NCBI RefSeq assembly: GCF_003148565.1
Contig: NZ_QGGL01000005.1
Location: 1 to 64,000, forward strand
Reading direction: 5' to 3'
Source of the DNA: Tumebacillus permanentifrigoris
GTDB taxonomy: Bacteria; Bacillota; Bacilli; Tumebacillales; Tumebacillaceae
Length of the DNA stretch: 64,000 nucleotides
The translations under genes were made by a program, and so were the position numbers. A model generated the notes under the pieces. It was not told the origin of the DNA, did not search any database, and worked only from the letters and a program-made list of their open reading frames with translations. Below, piece after piece: positions 1 through 8,526 of the stretch. How positions within the stretch are numbered: the stretch's first letter is position 1; every line of letters begins with the position of its first letter.

Positions 1-76
1 TAACAGGGTTTGCTATGATCACGCGGTCATGATTCACGTCAACTCTTGGACAAAAGTTACCGTCAGTTTTCGGACA

Positions 77-280
77 TCAAAAGGCGGTAGTAACAGCATA
101 GGTCACTTCCTCCGCACGGTTGTCGTGTTTCATGACTGTCGGCGTAATAAAATTCAAGTCCCGATCCGGATCTTCGAATATTCGATTGAGTTGCTCCACC
201 ATTTTTTTGGCACGCGTCTCATCTCCGAATTGAAAGATGTCCTGCTCATTGACGTGTACAAGTATCCCCTCCTTTTTCAA
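77..280 (-). CDS. 67-residue hypothetical protein, look-alike of the 64-residue protein at 449
   Basis: A TTG-started frame of 67 codons without a strong ribosome site of its own, but overlapping the upstream 37-codon frame by four bases. The stretch ILVHVNEQDIF...AKKMVEQLNRIFEDPDRDLNFI lines up with YLVLVNGLPVH...AEAMVGHLQRFFAETDPREELIV in the divergent gene at 449-643. I infer that the two are distant paralogues. No known domain recognised and no signal peptide. Confidence 0.5.
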   Translation of the reverse strand: MKKEGILVHVNEQDIFQFGDETRAKKMVEQLNRIFEDPDRDLNFITPTVMKHDNRAEEVTYAVTTAF

Positions 281-390
281 CCGGTCGAAAGGAAGCTGTA
301 TTTTTGGCCATCGACAAGTCTCACCTCCGCAGCATCTCTTAGTAACACTACACCATAATCATTTCGTTGATAAATCGTTACATTTGTCAC
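277..390 (-). CDS. 37-residue hypothetical peptide, first of a coupled pair
   Basis: I read a 37-codon frame from GTG (390-388) to TGA (279-277), preceded by a GAGAGG-like ribosome site. Its composition (charged, with GVVLLRDAAEVRLVDGQ) looks like real protein. The stop overlaps the TTG start of the next frame as TTGA, the usual geometry of translational coupling. Alternatively the two frames were one gene split by a frameshift, since the next frame lacks its own good ribosome site. Function unknown. Confidence 0.45.
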   Translation of the reverse strand: MTNVTIYQRNDYGVVLLRDAAEVRLVDGQKYSFLSTG

Positions 391-448
391 ACCTCTCAGC
401 TTTTGCGCTTACAGTGTTACTAGAAAAAGGCAAGGAGGAGGAACCAAA

Positions 449-643
449 ATGAAAAAACATGCAGCGGTTGTCCGACACGTTATCGATACTTCTTATCTGG
501 TACTCGTGAACGGACTGCCGGTTCACCATACAACCAACCCCTCCGTCGCAGAAGCGATGGTCGGCCACTTGCAACGCTTTTTTGCAGAAACAGACCCCCG
601 TGAGGAATTGATTGTGACCGTTGAGGAGGGGGGGCGCAGCTGA
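449..643 (+). CDS. 64-residue hypothetical protein
   Basis: Starts at ATG 449 behind a strong AAGGAGGAGGA ribosome site. Small, soluble and without a recognisable family; it shares a pattern (LVxVN, then a helix with HLQRFFAETDPRE) with the divergent 67-residue frame at 77-280. The 3' end overlaps the possible upstream start of the next gene, so the two are probably co-transcribed. Function unknown. Confidence 0.7.
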   Translation: MKKHAAVVRHVIDTSYLVLVNGLPVHHTTNPSVAEAMVGHLQRFFAETDPREELIVTVEEGGRS

Positions 644-656
644 CAGATGCCGGGTG

Positions 657-1499
657 ATGCTCGCACGGACATCCGAGCAACGTTCCCCGCAGGAGACTCT
701 GTTGCTAGAACTTAGGAGCGATCCCTTGCGCTATGCGTGGCTGCAGGCCACCACGATCGCCGAAAATGTACGTGAAACCTTGAAACAAGCATGGCGGGAT
801 CAATCCTACGACTTGCAATTCAAAGACTCCAAAGTCTATTTCGATACCCAAAAAACCCTCCCGTCCAAAGAGAAACTCAACCCCTCTCCCGAAGAGCATC
901 TCCCGCGCCTCAACCGAGTCTTGGAGCGAATCCCGACCGAGTACGGAACCGTGGTGTTCTACAGCAAACAAAACGATGAAGAAAATATGTACGCCGGGTT
1001 CATCAGCAAAACCGAACAAGTTTATGACTTAGTGCCTGTCTCAAGCCTGCTGGTATGGGAGCTGTCCAGCGCCGAGATCGTGAAGCTCTTGAACCAGTCG
1101 ATCCCTTTCCTGCGAATTCAAGGGGCTTACGGGTCCAACACCATCCGAACCTACTATTATCGAATGGATCGAGAGTACCCGCAATTGCTGCTGGAGGTCG
1201 ACGGCACGATCCACGAAGTCGATATCGACAACGACCAGGACAAAGAGATCATCTCCGTGTGGGGCATCCCTTCGATAACGAAGATTCACACGTGGGAGGA
1301 AAACCGCTTCCAGGAAGCCAACGTTACACTCAATCTAAAAGCCGAATCCGTAATGCCAGTCGAACGAGAGGGCCAAGTTTTGTTTGATGCCTACCGAGAA
1401 CCTCCCCAAGCAGCCGACGGCCAACGCCCAGAGGGCACCACCGCTACAACTCCCACGACGTATAAGTACGAAAACGGCAAAATGGTCCCCGTCTCCTGA
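657..1499 (+). CDS. Hypothetical protein with an FG-GAP/VCBS-like repeat
   Basis: About 280 residues from ATG 657; the frame is open upstream to TTG 621, and the only good ribosome site (a GAGGAGGGGGGG run at 623-634) is about 22 bases from ATG 657, so the start is uncertain and a homopolymer length error there could matter. Residues near 190-225 (VDIDNDQDKEIISVWG) fit the Ca-binding D-x-D-x-D core of FG-GAP/VCBS repeats, which usually occur in multiples; here I see one. No signal peptide is visible from either start. Function unknown. Confidence 0.7.
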   Translation: MLARTSEQRSPQETLLLELRSDPLRYAWLQATTIAENVRETLKQAWRDQSYDLQFKDSKVYFDTQKTLPSKEKLNPSPEEHLPRLNRVLERIPTEYGTVVFYSKQNDEENMYAGFISKTEQVYDLVPVSSLLVWELSSAEIVKLLNQSIPFLRIQGAYGSNTIRTYYYRMDREYPQLLLEVDGTIHEVDIDNDQDKEIISVWGIPSITKIHTWEENRFQEANVTLNLKAESVMPVEREGQVLFDAYREPPQAADGQRPEGTTATTPTTYKYENGKMVPVS

Positions 1500-1584
1500 G
1501 TGGCAAGTTCTGATTGAATTGCACAATTGAAATAACCTACTTTGTTCGTATTGGTAATTTTTCAACTTTGCTGGTGAGAAAAAC

Positions 1585-1612
1585 AAAAGGCACCCCTGTC
1601 TGGGTGCCTTTC
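1585..1612. terminator. Rho-independent terminator, probably bidirectional
   Basis: A 10-bp perfect stem AAAGGCACCC / GGGTGCCTTT with a 6-base loop. On the minus strand the stem is followed by TTTTGTTTTT, so it best serves the toxin-immunity operon ending at 1770; it could also stop transcription from 1499. Confidence 0.75.
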
Positions 1613-1769
1613 CCATCTACATATCTCTGAAACGAAGAGGTGAGTTGAAGCAGTCTGCACAATTCCACCACGACATAAAAAGTATACCGATCCTCCACGC
1701 AAAATGAAAAGCCTCATCAGAAAAAACCCGACAAGGCTTAAACTATTGGACATTAGTTAACGAAAACTG

Positions 1770-2156
1770 TTACTGATATTCAGTCGTTGCTAAAAATTCG
1801 ACATGAGATGATCCAACGGTAGCTTCCTTTACATCTCCATTATATTGGAAATTGTAAAGTAATATTGCTGCGTTATATCTTTTATTCAATTGTTCGCCTA
1901 ATAAGGACGCGAATTTTGGAACAATGACATCGTCGTATGAAAAACCTTCCAGTAATCTACTCAGTGAGTTATCCGTATCATCATACAACTCCGCCTCTCG
2001 AAAAGCATCATCGTACCTCTCAATATGAAATTTACTAGCGAATATTGATTGAATTAAATCCCCATCCTCCGTATAAGAAATTCTAAGTAGATTGTCCAAC
2101 TCCTCCGATGTTTTTATATTTCCTACCCAAAGTGATACAAACCCTTCCTTTTGCAT
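1770..2156 (-). CDS. Imm22-like immunity protein (DUF4284 family)
   Basis: 128 residues. The N-terminus FVSLWVGNI, then LLRISYTEDGDLIQSIFASKFHI, and the later LLEGFSYDD match the layout of the Imm22/DUF4284 immunity family as I recall it. It starts 12 bases after the stop of the WXG-type toxin with its own AAAGGAGGT site, the expected toxin-then-immunity operon order. Known role of the family: cytoplasmic neutraliser of a contact- or type VII-delivered toxin. Which toxin fold it binds is inferred from adjacency only. Confidence 0.75.
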   Translation of the reverse strand: MQKEGFVSLWVGNIKTSEELDNLLRISYTEDGDLIQSIFASKFHIERYDDAFREAELYDDTDNSLSRLLEGFSYDDVIVPKFASLLGEQLNKRYNAAILLYNFQYNGDVKEATVGSSHVEFLATTEYQ

Positions 2157-2168
2157 GTGATACCTCCT

Positions 2169-3692
2169 TTATGGTCTTAACCCCAGTGGTAGTGCTTCAG
2201 AACCACCTTCGAAACGGTAGTCTGCCCAGCTTTGCAAACGTCTTCTAAACATAGCATAATCTTTCGATGTATCAATAATCTCCAATAGTTCGTTATGTGC
2301 TGTTGTTGAACCTTTACCACCATGTTTCCCCTTTGGATTTACAAACTTCGTCTCACTTATCAATGTTCTCATTTCTGCAATTTGCTCGGCAGTTACCCCC
2401 CAGCGCTTAAAGATATCTGCACGGGCAACCAAGTGCCATTCGTGCATCCCACCTGGATAACGCAATCGGTCTTTTATTAACTCGCGTAATTTAGGATCTG
2501 CCCATACTTTATCAAACTCATCAGGACTTAAGGAATCAAACCATTTTTTGAATTCCCCATTTCTAACAGACGGTACAGAATCAAGAACTTTTACCGTTCC
2601 CTCAGAAATATTGTCACTGATAGGGATATCTGCATGTTTAGCTATATGATCTGCTACTTCCTTTGAGGTTTCCTTTACTACCTTACCCGCAACCTTGCCA
2701 AAACCACCGACAAACACTCCAGCTAATGCAAATCCACGTTCAAGCCAAGATAGATCATGTGAAGTTATGTAATCTTTACCGGTGACTGCTTCTACGAGAC
2801 TTTTCAGGTTTCCTACAATCGGAATAAAGTCTGCACCTGTTGAAATACCTTCATTCATGATCGCTATTTCATCTCGATCAGCTTGATCTTGATTTTTGAG
2901 TAGACGGGCAAAAACCTGCGCTTTCAACTCGTCTGTAGACAGGTCTCCATAGTCTTGCTCAAATACTTGTTGATCTGTACTTTCGTCCCAATAGCCCATT
3001 CTTTCGTTTTGGGTCAATTGTTTTAGCAAGCCCAGTAAACTTGCTTTTACTTCCGCATCCTGTTGAAGAGATCTCTCATCAGCCTCTTTCACGGAAGCCC
3101 AAGAACTCGTGCTTGCAACTTCCACATTTGAATCATCTTCCAACAATTCAGGATGCCTTCTATAGTAGCTTCTCATGGGTTCGGGCAGGTCGTCAAGGTC
3201 ACCAGAACGTCCAACGATATGACCACCATGGCTCAATACGTTCGGGATCATTGAGATAATCTGGTGGAACTGACCCGCCGCCAATGAATCTGCCTGCTTC
3301 GCTTCCCAATCGGCTTGTTGGCGGTAATGCGCCGCTTGTCGCGCTAAGTTCTGCCTATGTTGGAGATCGTCTTGGGAATCTCCACTGTACTCCCAACTGG
3401 CTATCTCATACTGTTTCGCTTGTCTACGAAGCTCCACGACATGTTCCATTTGGGTCGCAAGGCTATTCAAAACAGTAGCCGCATGCTCCAAAACATCGGC
3501 GTTTTTTCTCAAATGGGAAACTTGATGCTCCACTTGCGAGTCAAAAGATTGGGAGGCTGTTCCTTTCCATCCGTTTGAGACAAGTTCTGCTTTTCGTCGT
3601 AGAAGTCGAGTTGCTTGTGTCCGAAGCTCATTAGCACCAGCAGATAAACGTGAAGCCGCATACCGAAGTGCATACGGATCTGCTTGTACCAT
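2169..3692 (-). CDS. WXG100-type polymorphic toxin with pre-toxin TG and C-terminal nuclease-like domain
   Basis: 507 residues. Residues about 1-100 form a WXG-like helical hairpin with NGWKGTASQSF in the turn, the signature of type VII (Esx) substrates. Residues about 270-320 (ADFIPIVGNLKSLVEAVTGKD) fit the PT-TG pre-toxin region. The last about 95 residues contain MHEWHLVAR...NPKGKHGGKGSTTAHNELLEII, rich in conserved-looking His, Lys and Asn as in HNH-type nuclease toxins, but I do not recognise the exact family. Good GAGGTGATTG ribosome site. No type VII secretion genes lie in the window, so export must be encoded elsewhere. Confidence 0.8.
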   Translation of the reverse strand: MVQADPYALRYAASRLSAGANELRTQATRLLRRKAELVSNGWKGTASQSFDSQVEHQVSHLRKNADVLEHAATVLNSLATQMEHVVELRRQAKQYEIASWEYSGDSQDDLQHRQNLARQAAHYRQQADWEAKQADSLAAGQFHQIISMIPNVLSHGGHIVGRSGDLDDLPEPMRSYYRRHPELLEDDSNVEVASTSSWASVKEADERSLQQDAEVKASLLGLLKQLTQNERMGYWDESTDQQVFEQDYGDLSTDELKAQVFARLLKNQDQADRDEIAIMNEGISTGADFIPIVGNLKSLVEAVTGKDYITSHDLSWLERGFALAGVFVGGFGKVAGKVVKETSKEVADHIAKHADIPISDNISEGTVKVLDSVPSVRNGEFKKWFDSLSPDEFDKVWADPKLRELIKDRLRYPGGMHEWHLVARADIFKRWGVTAEQIAEMRTLISETKFVNPKGKHGGKGSTTAHNELLEIIDTSKDYAMFRRRLQSWADYRFEGGSEALPLGLRP

Positions 3693-3803
3693 TCAATCAC
3701 CTCGTTTCAGTAACTTTTATTTTATATTTATTACACCCCCTTCGCAACGCTACATTCCCCATTTTTTTATCTACAACGGATCGCCACTGTCGGTATTGAA
3801 TCG

Positions 3804-3834
3804 ACAAAAAACGCCGCCAAAATGGAGGGCGGTT
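3804..3834 (-). terminator. Terminator-like hairpin
   Basis: Read on the minus strand, CCGCC...GGCGG with an 8-base loop followed by CGTTTTTTG. It lies between the secreted PPC protein and the toxin gene and would isolate the two transcripts, together with the stronger hairpin at 3926-3967. Confidence 0.55.
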
Positions 3835-3925
3835 AATCCTAGGGAACACAAATAAGCCGTTTTGCGTAGAAGGGACTTTGGTGAGAGTACGGGAACTCGA
3901 CCCAACTAAGCCTGCCAAGACCAAT

Positions 3926-3967
3926 AAAAAGCGCAATTTCCTCTCCACAAGGAAACTGCGCTTTTTT
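3926..3967 (-). terminator. Rho-independent terminator of the PPC-domain gene
   Basis: Long stem GCGCAATTTCC / GGAAACTGCGC with T-runs on both sides, ending 11 bases from the stop codon at 3978. It would work on either strand. Confidence 0.8.
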
Positions 3968-3977
3968 GCTTCTCGCA

Positions 3978-5690
3978 TTACTGGGCAGAGAGAACCGACA
4001 GCGTATCCAAGTTGATTCGGTACGTTTTGCCGTCTTTCGTCGAGTGGAACGTGTACACATTGTCACTTTCAAAAGTACCGTTTTCGAACTCCGCGTTGTT
4101 CGCGAACAGGATATTGGATACCTTGATCATTTGACCAGTCGCTCGGTCGATGCGTACCAATTCGTTGTTGCCGCTTCCGTCGCTGAACCAATTGGCAACG
4201 CCATAAATGATGCGTTTATCATTGCTGGTTTTGTCAGAAGTGAAATACGGATGAGTTCCGCTGATATCAATGTATTCCACCGTATAGTCTCGTTTGTAAT
4301 AGTAGTCAAACAAATAGAAGTGGTGGTAGTCGCCAGGGTTTGCCCAAGAGTATTTTTTATAGTTTTCGTTATCGGAGAAGATTCCGAGCGACAATCGTAA
4401 TGAGGCCGGATATCCGGCAAGCCACAAACCGTTGTCTAGCAGTTGGAACGTCTTGTATTGATCGTTGTAGATGATGTAACCAATGTCATCGTAGTAAAAC
4501 GATGTCGTGTACCTAATTTCCATGTACCAGTAATGTTGGATGACACCATTCATCACCGTACTGTTTTTGTAAATGGAGGCAAGCGGAACGTTTGTAGAGA
4601 ATTCCACACCTGGGTTTGCTGCCTTGATCTTTGACCATACGGTGTTGATATTTTCGTTGCTTGGTGTCGAGGGTACACTGGCTGTGTAATCAAAAACGTA
4701 TTGCGGATTCACGTCCAAGTGATAGGAGCCAGTGCCGTTCTCGGAACGCACTCGAAAGTAGTAAGAACCCTTAGGCAAAATTGCATAGTAAGAGCCATTT
4801 TGTGGGATCGTACCGAGTCCTTGAAGGGATTGGTTTAAAATATCAAACTTGAACGTGCCAGCACCGGAGTTGCTCAGATAGAGATTTACCTTGGTATCCT
4901 GTGTCACCGTGTAGGACATCCAGTCAACGTCGTTGAGATTGTCGATCGAGCCGTCCAAAGAAAATGTACCAGGCTTCACGTTTGCTTGCATCGCGTTGTC
5001 ATTCGGCTCGTTCGTATCATAGGAACTGGACAAGATCAAGTTCAGATAGAACAGGTTCGTGGCATCGAATCCTTGGTAGGAATTTACACATATGTAGTAG
5101 TAACCGGGAGCCTGAGTGACCGTGGCAAGTTGTTCGTTCGTCATTGGACCGTAAGTGGAATCGATCTCATTTTCCAACGTGTAGGTCGTTTGGTTTAAAT
5201 GATACACGTGTAGGTCGTAATCAATCGATGCGTTGTTGACTGTCTGCATCAACGCCGTCAATTTCCCTGGAGTTGGCACGTATACCGCATACCAGTTCTG
5301 CATCCCTGTCGTGGTTAGAGTGTCTTGATACCAGGTGTTCAGATTGAGCAGGATCGCGTGGTTCGGGTCATGGTTGGTTGCAGCATTGGGCGTGACCAGA
5401 TTTGCCGCGCTGCTTGTGTGTTGTGCCAGTTGTGTTTGACCGGGCGACAATAACTTGGGTTGAGCTTTTTCGAGGTCTAGCATACCCATTCCTTTTAGCG
5501 TGTCCCCTGGTTGCGGAGACAACTTGATTGGTGCTTTCGAGAAATCAAACGTTTGCGGCGAGAGATTTTTAGGAATGACTCCCTTTACATCACTCTTCAT
5601 GTCAGCCGCTTGTACTGTGTTCGACACCATCATCATACCTGCGAGCAGTAGCGACAACAGGAATTTGCCTGTACGTGACCATTTTTGCAT
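3978..5690 (-). CDS. Secreted protein with two PPC-like beta-sandwich domains
   Basis: 570 residues with a clear Sec signal peptide (MQKWSRTGKFLLSLLLAG...NTVQA-AD). Two segments, about residues 110-220 and 225-330, resemble bacterial pre-peptidase C-terminal (PPC) domains; the second has the typical DTNEPNDNAMQA...GSIDNLNDVDWMSYTV opening. The C-terminal about 200 residues are Tyr/Asn-rich beta-type repeats (e.g. ELVRIDRATGQMIKVS) of unknown family. No protease catalytic domain is attached, so this may be a stand-alone binding or scaffold exoprotein. Upstream DNA to 5790 is AT-rich and probably carries its promoter. Confidence 0.8.
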   Translation of the reverse strand: MQKWSRTGKFLLSLLLAGMMMVSNTVQAADMKSDVKGVIPKNLSPQTFDFSKAPIKLSPQPGDTLKGMGMLDLEKAQPKLLSPGQTQLAQHTSSAANLVTPNAATNHDPNHAILLNLNTWYQDTLTTTGMQNWYAVYVPTPGKLTALMQTVNNASIDYDLHVYHLNQTTYTLENEIDSTYGPMTNEQLATVTQAPGYYYICVNSYQGFDATNLFYLNLILSSSYDTNEPNDNAMQANVKPGTFSLDGSIDNLNDVDWMSYTVTQDTKVNLYLSNSGAGTFKFDILNQSLQGLGTIPQNGSYYAILPKGSYYFRVRSENGTGSYHLDVNPQYVFDYTASVPSTPSNENINTVWSKIKAANPGVEFSTNVPLASIYKNSTVMNGVIQHYWYMEIRYTTSFYYDDIGYIIYNDQYKTFQLLDNGLWLAGYPASLRLSLGIFSDNENYKKYSWANPGDYHHFYLFDYYYKRDYTVEYIDISGTHPYFTSDKTSNDKRIIYGVANWFSDGSGNNELVRIDRATGQMIKVSNILFANNAEFENGTFESDNVYTFHSTKDGKTYRINLDTLSVLSAQ

Positions 5691-5783
5691 TGTACTAACT
5701 CCTTTTACTGTTTTTATTTTTTAACATCCACTATTATACACTTTCATTTTTATTAGTCAATATTTTGTAATTTTATATATTTC

Positions 5784-6004
5784 TCTCCCCATTTCGATAT
5801 TGAAACCGAATGGAAAGGGCGTTGTGTAGGAGCGAACCCTTGTTGAACTGACAACCGCACCCTTTGCGACCGTTTCAAACTCTGCTCTCAAAACGAAAAA
5901 AATGCGCCAGACCTAAGGTCTGACGCATTTTCTAACTCATATGGTCGGAATAGCGGGATTCGAACCCACGACCTCACCCACCCCAAGGGTGCGCGCTTCC
6001 AGGC
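5784..6004 (-). repeat. Left copy of the tRNA-Pro 3' end plus downstream flank (att site)
   Basis: Positions 5942-5997 are 56 bases identical to 18678-18733, i.e. the 3' half of tRNA-Pro including CCA. Similarity continues with one mismatch to 6004 and then stops, so the 5' half of the tRNA is missing. On the other side similarity continues into the 3' flank: 5784-5870 nearly matches 18524-18610, and a less conserved hairpin follows. This is the far attachment site of the integrative element. Confidence 0.85.
5896..5932 (-). terminator. tRNA-type terminator hairpin
   Basis: Stem ATGCG(T/C)CAGACC / GGTCTG(G/A)CGCAT followed on the minus strand by a T-run. It sits where the transcript terminator of an intact tRNA-Pro gene would be; the equivalent beside the intact tRNA (about 18635-18672) is degenerate. 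Confidence 0.7.
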
Positions 6005-6227
6005 GATGGGAAAGTTACGTTTAAGTGAAAGAAAGAATCCTTGTCACATATAGGTTTGTTCGCTATTTCTCAACGTTATAATTCCATTCGATTTAACTCA
6101 TTATACCTCTAGGAGCGGACTACTGCAAGATTGAGAAGCGGATACCTGTTTTGTGTAATGTCACCCAATATCGAAACTTTTTATTGAAAAATAGGCGAGT
6201 TCCCCAATCTCCTTCATCATGAGATCC

Positions 6228-6896
6228 CTACTTCCTGTTGACTCCTTCATTATTCAAAACCACATCGCCAAACACATCACTTGCAAGCCCAATCAACAAG
6301 TATTCTAGGAACGTCAATGATGTCGCTCCAAATTCCTTCCATACACCTGTCCATTCATGTGACCATGCTGACATCCAAAAATAGGTCTGCTTCTTCAGTA
6401 CCGGCCTCTCAGCAGGGAATGATTCAAACAATGCATTTGCCCACTTGCCGTAGTTTCGTATTTGTTTAGACTCGTCATGCCCCGAACAAACTACGGCGCT
6501 CAGGTTTCCAAGGTGATAGGAGTACTTGTACCCCCAACGGCAAAAGTTTGGGTTCTTCTCAATCGCTTTGATATTGATGGAGAGGTTGCCTCCTCCCCTC
6601 CCGATCTTCTCCGATTTGCCTATGTATAGAGGAACGACCGCACCCTCCTGAACCCAATACATCATATAAATAAGGCCGTCCAAATGCCCCGTCCCTTCAT
6701 CATAGTCTTGGAGGACTTTATTCACTTCTTGGATGACCAATGCTTCCATAAGTGGATTGCGCTTCAATACCTTACGTTGATCGCTTCCAAACGGTAAGGT
6801 CATGACTTGCTGGCCAACTGTATCGAAAAGTGGTACTCCACTTTCTAGGACATTGTGTTTGTGACAAAAATCATTCCAGAGTTCGAGTTTCCCCAT
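6228..6896 (-). CDS. GIY-YIG-like nuclease-domain protein
   Basis: 222 residues. Residues about 75-105 read GLIYMMYWV...VPLYIGKSEKIGRGG, matching the GIY...YIG core with the following Arg. Near the C-terminus FLEYLLIGL...DVVLNNEG supplies the Glu and Asn expected of the fold. The N-terminal about 70 residues and the middle are unlike restriction or UvrC-type members I know. It follows the HEPN gene on the same strand after 129 bases with no obvious terminator, next to the island's distal end, a common place for defence cargo. DNA cleavage is inferred from the family. Confidence 0.65.
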   Translation of the reverse strand: MGKLELWNDFCHKHNVLESGVPLFDTVGQQVMTLPFGSDQRKVLKRNPLMEALVIQEVNKVLQDYDEGTGHLDGLIYMMYWVQEGAVVPLYIGKSEKIGRGGGNLSINIKAIEKNPNFCRWGYKYSYHLGNLSAVVCSGHDESKQIRNYGKWANALFESFPAERPVLKKQTYFWMSAWSHEWTGVWKEFGATSLTFLEYLLIGLASDVFGDVVLNNEGVNRK

Positions 6897-7025
6897 GTTT
6901 TCACCTTCCTAAAGTGATAAGTCACTAATTCTGTCCTACTCTCCAAATACCTTTCATTCCTCGAAAACAAAAAACCGCATCCAGTATCGGACACGATTTC
7001 CCATAAAGTGAGTATTTTATTAATA

Positions 7026-8294
7026 TCACTTTTTGTTTATTGAAAAAGGAGGGATAAATCCTGATCTATTACAAACCCTGAGAAACTCATCTCGCTTTTC
7101 GTTGTTCTGTTCAAAAAATATTCTCAATGCTTCAATTAGTTCACTATAACCCTCTTTATTTGCGTCTATAAGTTTGCATAACGCACCAACTACAACATCA
7201 TCTAATTTGTTTTTGATGATATATTGAATGATTTTTCTTTTTAGTTTCTTCGCCAACCTCTCGAATTTAAGTAGTGGAAATTTTTTCTGGAAAACCTCCC
7301 TTTTAATAACATCAAAATATCCATTGTCAACTAGGATTACAAGTTCATTTTCATTTGGGATGTCGTCATCAGATTTATGAAGATACTGAACAAACGCTTC
7401 ATCTATCTCCTCAAAAGGAATAAGGCTGTTCCTCAATAAATTACTGAGGATTGAACTAGAAAGAATCGAAAAAGATTTATACATCTTCTCATACCAAAGA
7501 TTTCGAATAAAGATTGGATCTATTGCAAAATACAATAAACTTTCTGGACGCGTTTCAATGATAACCCTCAACAAATCGTCATTGTTTTTCATCATTTCAA
7601 CCAAACTTTTATTTAATTTAGTGTCGCCTAGCTTGAACAAACTAACCCAAAAATCCATATAGTGCTTGTTTGTGAATAAAGTATACGTTCCATCCAGTTC
7701 TTCTAAAATGTCATGAATCTCCTCCAAAAATGAAGTTAATTCAATCTCATCTACCGCTCTAGGTATTAAATGTATGAATGTGCACTCTTTTCCGGGAGCT
7801 GTTAGTGTAACATCAAAATGAGTCCGTATCCGCTCTAAGATAGACTTCCGACTACCAGACACAACAAACCTATCTAAGTTTGAACGAATAAAATGCCAAA
7901 ATGATTCTACATGAGAATAATCTATCAGATTGTTTTTCCCATGAGCACAGTCATTCCTTCTATCCTTCCAGTATCTTATTTGTGTTTGAATGTCTTCAGC
8001 AAGAGAAAATATTAGACTATTTTTATCCTGTATTAAATCGAATAAGTACTTATCCCAAATGTCGTCATTTCTTAATTTTCTGTGAATATCTCTCCATTGA
8101 CCATCCTGAATTCCGTTTGGAACTTGTGAATATAATATTCTATCTCTTACAATAGTCTGAAATCCTACATAAGAAAACAGTAATGAAGATTTATATGCAG
8201 ATGCCTTATAGCAAACGATTGCTTCATTCATTATATTTTTCGCTGACTCTGATACGTCAATCTTATCTAACCATTCTTCAAAATAATGCCTCAA
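7026..8294 (-). CDS. HEPN-domain protein, candidate RNase/defence effector
   Basis: 422 residues. The N-terminal about 150 residues form a helical HEPN-like unit: CYKASAYKSSLLFSYVGFQTIVRDRIL in the first helices, then RRNDCAHGK, which fits the Rx4-6H catalytic motif of HEPN ribonucleases (R-N-D-C-A-H). The remaining about 270 residues are helical and lysine-rich, with no family I recognise; they may sense or oligomerise. HEPN proteins are widespread in antiviral and toxin systems. Together with the downstream GIY-YIG gene it forms a two-gene unit. Strongly AT-rich relative to the core chromosome. Confidence 0.65.
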   Translation of the reverse strand: MRHYFEEWLDKIDVSESAKNIMNEAIVCYKASAYKSSLLFSYVGFQTIVRDRILYSQVPNGIQDGQWRDIHRKLRNDDIWDKYLFDLIQDKNSLIFSLAEDIQTQIRYWKDRRNDCAHGKNNLIDYSHVESFWHFIRSNLDRFVVSGSRKSILERIRTHFDVTLTAPGKECTFIHLIPRAVDEIELTSFLEEIHDILEELDGTYTLFTNKHYMDFWVSLFKLGDTKLNKSLVEMMKNNDDLLRVIIETRPESLLYFAIDPIFIRNLWYEKMYKSFSILSSSILSNLLRNSLIPFEEIDEAFVQYLHKSDDDIPNENELVILVDNGYFDVIKREVFQKKFPLLKFERLAKKLKRKIIQYIIKNKLDDVVVGALCKLIDANKEGYSELIEALRIFFEQNNEKRDEFLRVCNRSGFIPPFSINKK

Positions 8295-8479
8295 CGCCCT
8301 TACCTCATTTCTGATTGAAATTGCCTATAACAATACTATCATACTTGTTCTTCTAAATAAAATATTCATTTCCTGGGATTTTATCTTTCAAAATAAATCG
8401 AATCGAGGATATTCATAGGGTGGGAGGCTGGATCTGCTCTTGGCCTGTAGCAAGAGTCGTTCAGGGTAACAGATGTTTA

Positions 8480-8491
8480 CCCCCCCCCCCC
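8480..8491. repeat. Poly-C tract of 12
   Basis: An uninterrupted run of 12 C just downstream (minus strand) of the decayed integrase and its terminator. Not within a gene I can support. A similar run of 11 lies at 9395-9405. Such tracts slip readily in replication and in sequencing. Confidence 0.9.
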
Positions 8492-8495
8492 ATAC

Positions 8496-8521
8496 GAAAA
8501 AAGCCACCCATTGGATGGCTC
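8496..8521 (-). terminator. Terminator after the decayed integrase
   Basis: On the minus strand, AGCCATCCA / TGGGTGGCT with almost no loop, followed by TTTTTT, directly after the stop at 8527. Confidence 0.65.
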
Positions 8522-8526
8522 TGCTA

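Noticed and set aside
5942-6004. A second tRNA-Pro gene
   Set aside because: The 5' half does not match the tRNA and cannot form acceptor or D-arm; it is an att fragment.
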